Shown: piece after piece, positions 12,466 through 13,471 of the stretch
Numbering within the stretch: position 1 is the stretch's first letter
How the letters are laid out: each line of letters begins with the position of its first letter
Notes under the pieces: model-generated
What the model saw: only the letters and a program-made list of their open reading frames with translations
Told to the model about the DNA's origin: nothing
Databases searched by the model: none
Made by a program: the position numbers and the translations under genes
From: Flemingiibacterium sp045587285
GTDB lineage: Bacteria; Bacillota; Clostridia; Oscillospirales; CAG-272
Assembly (NCBI GenBank): GCA_045587285.1
Contig: JAZNBZ010000136.1
Span: 1 to 13,471 of the forward strand
DNA: 13,471 nucleotides
Reading direction: 5' to 3'

Positions 12466-13080
12466 TTAGCCTCCTCTGTGAATCTTTCTGTAGATCTCGT
12501 GAATATCGTCAAGATGTGTCTGCGATTTGCGCATAATGCTGTTGTACTCCCCGGAGCAGAGAAACGAAAGCATGTCCTTCTTTTTCACCCAAATACGAGA
12601 GTCAAGCATGATGCAATGGAGTATACCTTCTACGCACCAACGACGAACCACCTTTCGGGGATATCCGGTGATGGCTTCGATGTCCGGCGGGTTCAGCATA
12701 TCACGGCAGTTCTCCAATCTCTTTTGATAATATTTTTTGATTGTGGTGGATTTGAGGTCTTTTTCGGGCAAACAGTTGATGGAGAGTATCCGCTGTTCCA
12801 CCATCATTTTCAGCGCCTCTTGCCGCTGCCGCTTTTCATCGTTGAGCGCCTTCGGGATGGCAAATTTGCAGGGCTGTTTTTGATATTCCTTGAGCGCGTC
12901 CAGCAGATCTTCTTTCCTAATTGTATAGCAGTGTGTCTTCTTATTGCTGATCTCACAAGGAATCAGACCGGCTCGTAGGTAGTATCTTGCGGTTCGTTTG
13001 CTGATGTGACAAACCACCCGTAAATCCTCAAGGGAGAAGGTGTCGGGCAGCATTGCGATTTCGTTCAGATCGTATATCAT
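12466..13080 (-). CDS. Protein with two HTH domains, paralogous to the upstream gene
   Basis: A 204-residue protein with two winged-HTH-like units. The first is at about 15-63 (FSLEDLRVVCHISKRTARYY, then wing and KEDLLDAL), as in MerR/excisionase-type domains. The second is at about 130-175 (PPDIEAITGYPRKVVRRWC, SRIWVKKKDMLSFL). Between them is a basic helical linker. The C-terminal part, ending KSQTHLDDIHEIYRKIH, aligns with the end of the neighbouring gene at 13077-13471, which indicates duplication. The ATG at 13080 overlaps the upstream stop as ATGA, with GGAGGG about 7 nt before it. It is probably a DNA-binding regulator or accessory factor of the mobile element; the exact role is unknown. 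Confidence 0.82.
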   Translation of the reverse strand: MIYDLNEIAMLPDTFSLEDLRVVCHISKRTARYYLRAGLIPCEISNKKTHCYTIRKEDLLDALKEYQKQPCKFAIPKALNDEKRQRQEALKMMVEQRILSINCLPEKDLKSTTIKKYYQKRLENCRDMLNPPDIEAITGYPRKVVRRWCVEGILHCIMLDSRIWVKKKDMLSFLCSGEYNSIMRKSQTHLDDIHEIYRKIHRGG

Positions 13081-13471
13081 TTTTGACCCTCCTTTGCAGG
13101 ATGTAGCAGATCATAAATTGCTCTGATGTCGGCAATATGTTGGGGCGATTTTATGTTGATATCGTTGTAGGTAAAAGAGGTCAAAAACCTTATGGCGTCT
13201 GCCTTTGCGATCCATAGGCGGGTGGTTTTCGCGTGTGCGATGAGCTTCTTTTGTTTGCACCACCGCGTGATGGTTGGAGGGCGGTATCCCGTGATGCGCA
13301 CAAGGTCGGCAACACAGATCAGCTCGGAGGCATCGGCAAGCTTATTTCGGTAATATTCGACCGCCACATCCGACGCGAGATCCTGCGTTGGAAGGTATAT
13401 GATGGGGCTTTTGCGGATTCCTTTTAAGTGTTGTTTTTCTCTCCAAATTCCCGGGATTTTGTATTTCTCGG
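13077..13471 (-). CDS. HTH-domain protein (5' end beyond the window)
   Basis: The frame is open from the stop at 13077 to the right edge, giving 130 visible residues with no upstream stop. A GTG at 13367 lacks a Shine-Dalgarno, and coding-like sequence continues above it (IWREKQHLKGIRKSPIIYLP, then TQDLASD), so the true start is outside the window. The HTH lies in the middle third (ADLVRITGYRPPTITRWC, then LWIAKADAIRFL), and the end reads KSPQHIADIRAIYDLLH. This matches the last 75 residues of the downstream protein in order and spacing. It is coupled to that gene by an ATGA overlap. It is likely a DNA-binding protein; nothing more specific can be said. Confidence 0.8.
   Translation of the reverse strand, partial: EKYKIPGIWREKQHLKGIRKSPIIYLPTQDLASDVAVEYYRNKLADASELICVADLVRITGYRPPTITRWCKQKKLIAHAKTTRLWIAKADAIRFLTSFTYNDINIKSPQHIADIRAIYDLLHPAKEGQK

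Noticed and set aside
12373..12978. Plus-strand ORF of 201 codons
   Set aside because: It is antisense to the double-HTH gene, which has its own Shine-Dalgarno, ATGA coupling and a recognisable fold.

Overview
The window looks like an accessory region of a low-GC Firmicute of the class Clostridia, probably a gut Oscillospiraceae- or Lachnospiraceae-type organism. The reasons are strong GGAGG ribosome sites, consensus sigma-A promoters, a LexA / SPL-type radical SAM gene pair, and TnpV- and DUF6809-type small proteins. Every gene I can support is on the minus strand. No species can be named from the sequence alone.

Layout from left to right. (1) Positions 1-966 hold a DNA-damage cassette: a LexA-type self-cleaving repressor with its own promoter and a likely palindromic operator, followed after 1 bp by a spore-photoproduct-lyase-like radical SAM gene cut by the window edge. 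(2) Positions 986-1502 are non-coding and rich in repeats: a 28-bp tandem array of mini-hairpins, an 11-bp x4 array and a 33-bp x3 array of TTCGT-type sites. (3) Positions 1506-1886 encode a MmcQ/YjbR protein. (4) Positions 1971-11073 are a visibly more AT-rich, tightly packed eight-gene operon read from one consensus promoter at 11106-11134. Its order is XRE regulator, C5 methyltransferase, AlwI/FokI-like type IIS endonuclease, second C5 methyltransferase, third C5 methyltransferase, a protein with two GHKL ATPase domains (MORC/MutL-like plus histidine-kinase-like), a response-regulator receiver fused to a helical domain with a HEPN-like RNxxAH motif, and a DUF5677-like protein. (5) Positions 11135-11813 are a second repeat-rich non-coding block: 12-bp x4, 32-bp x2, a 14-bp inverted pair, and two ~110-bp cassettes of hairpins whose stems co-vary. 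(6) Positions 11814-13471 are a compact, higher-GC operon of mobile-element-type genes: two related HTH proteins, TnpV and DUF6809-like, ending in an intrinsic terminator.

How the parts may work together. The endonuclease and at least two of the methyltransferases form a type IIS restriction-modification system, since an asymmetric site needs a methyltransferase for each strand. The XRE protein probably sets its expression. The GHKL ATPase, receiver-HEPN protein and DUF5677-like protein look like an appended second line: a MORC-like DNA-engaging ATPase wired through a kinase/receiver-like pair to a possible RNA-cleaving or abortive effector. This composite is the strongest candidate for an undescribed defence system here. 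The function of the second half is inference. The two repeat blocks that bracket the island share a hairpin family in the same orientation and have parallel architecture, which suggests a mobile insertion or a replication/partition-like locus.
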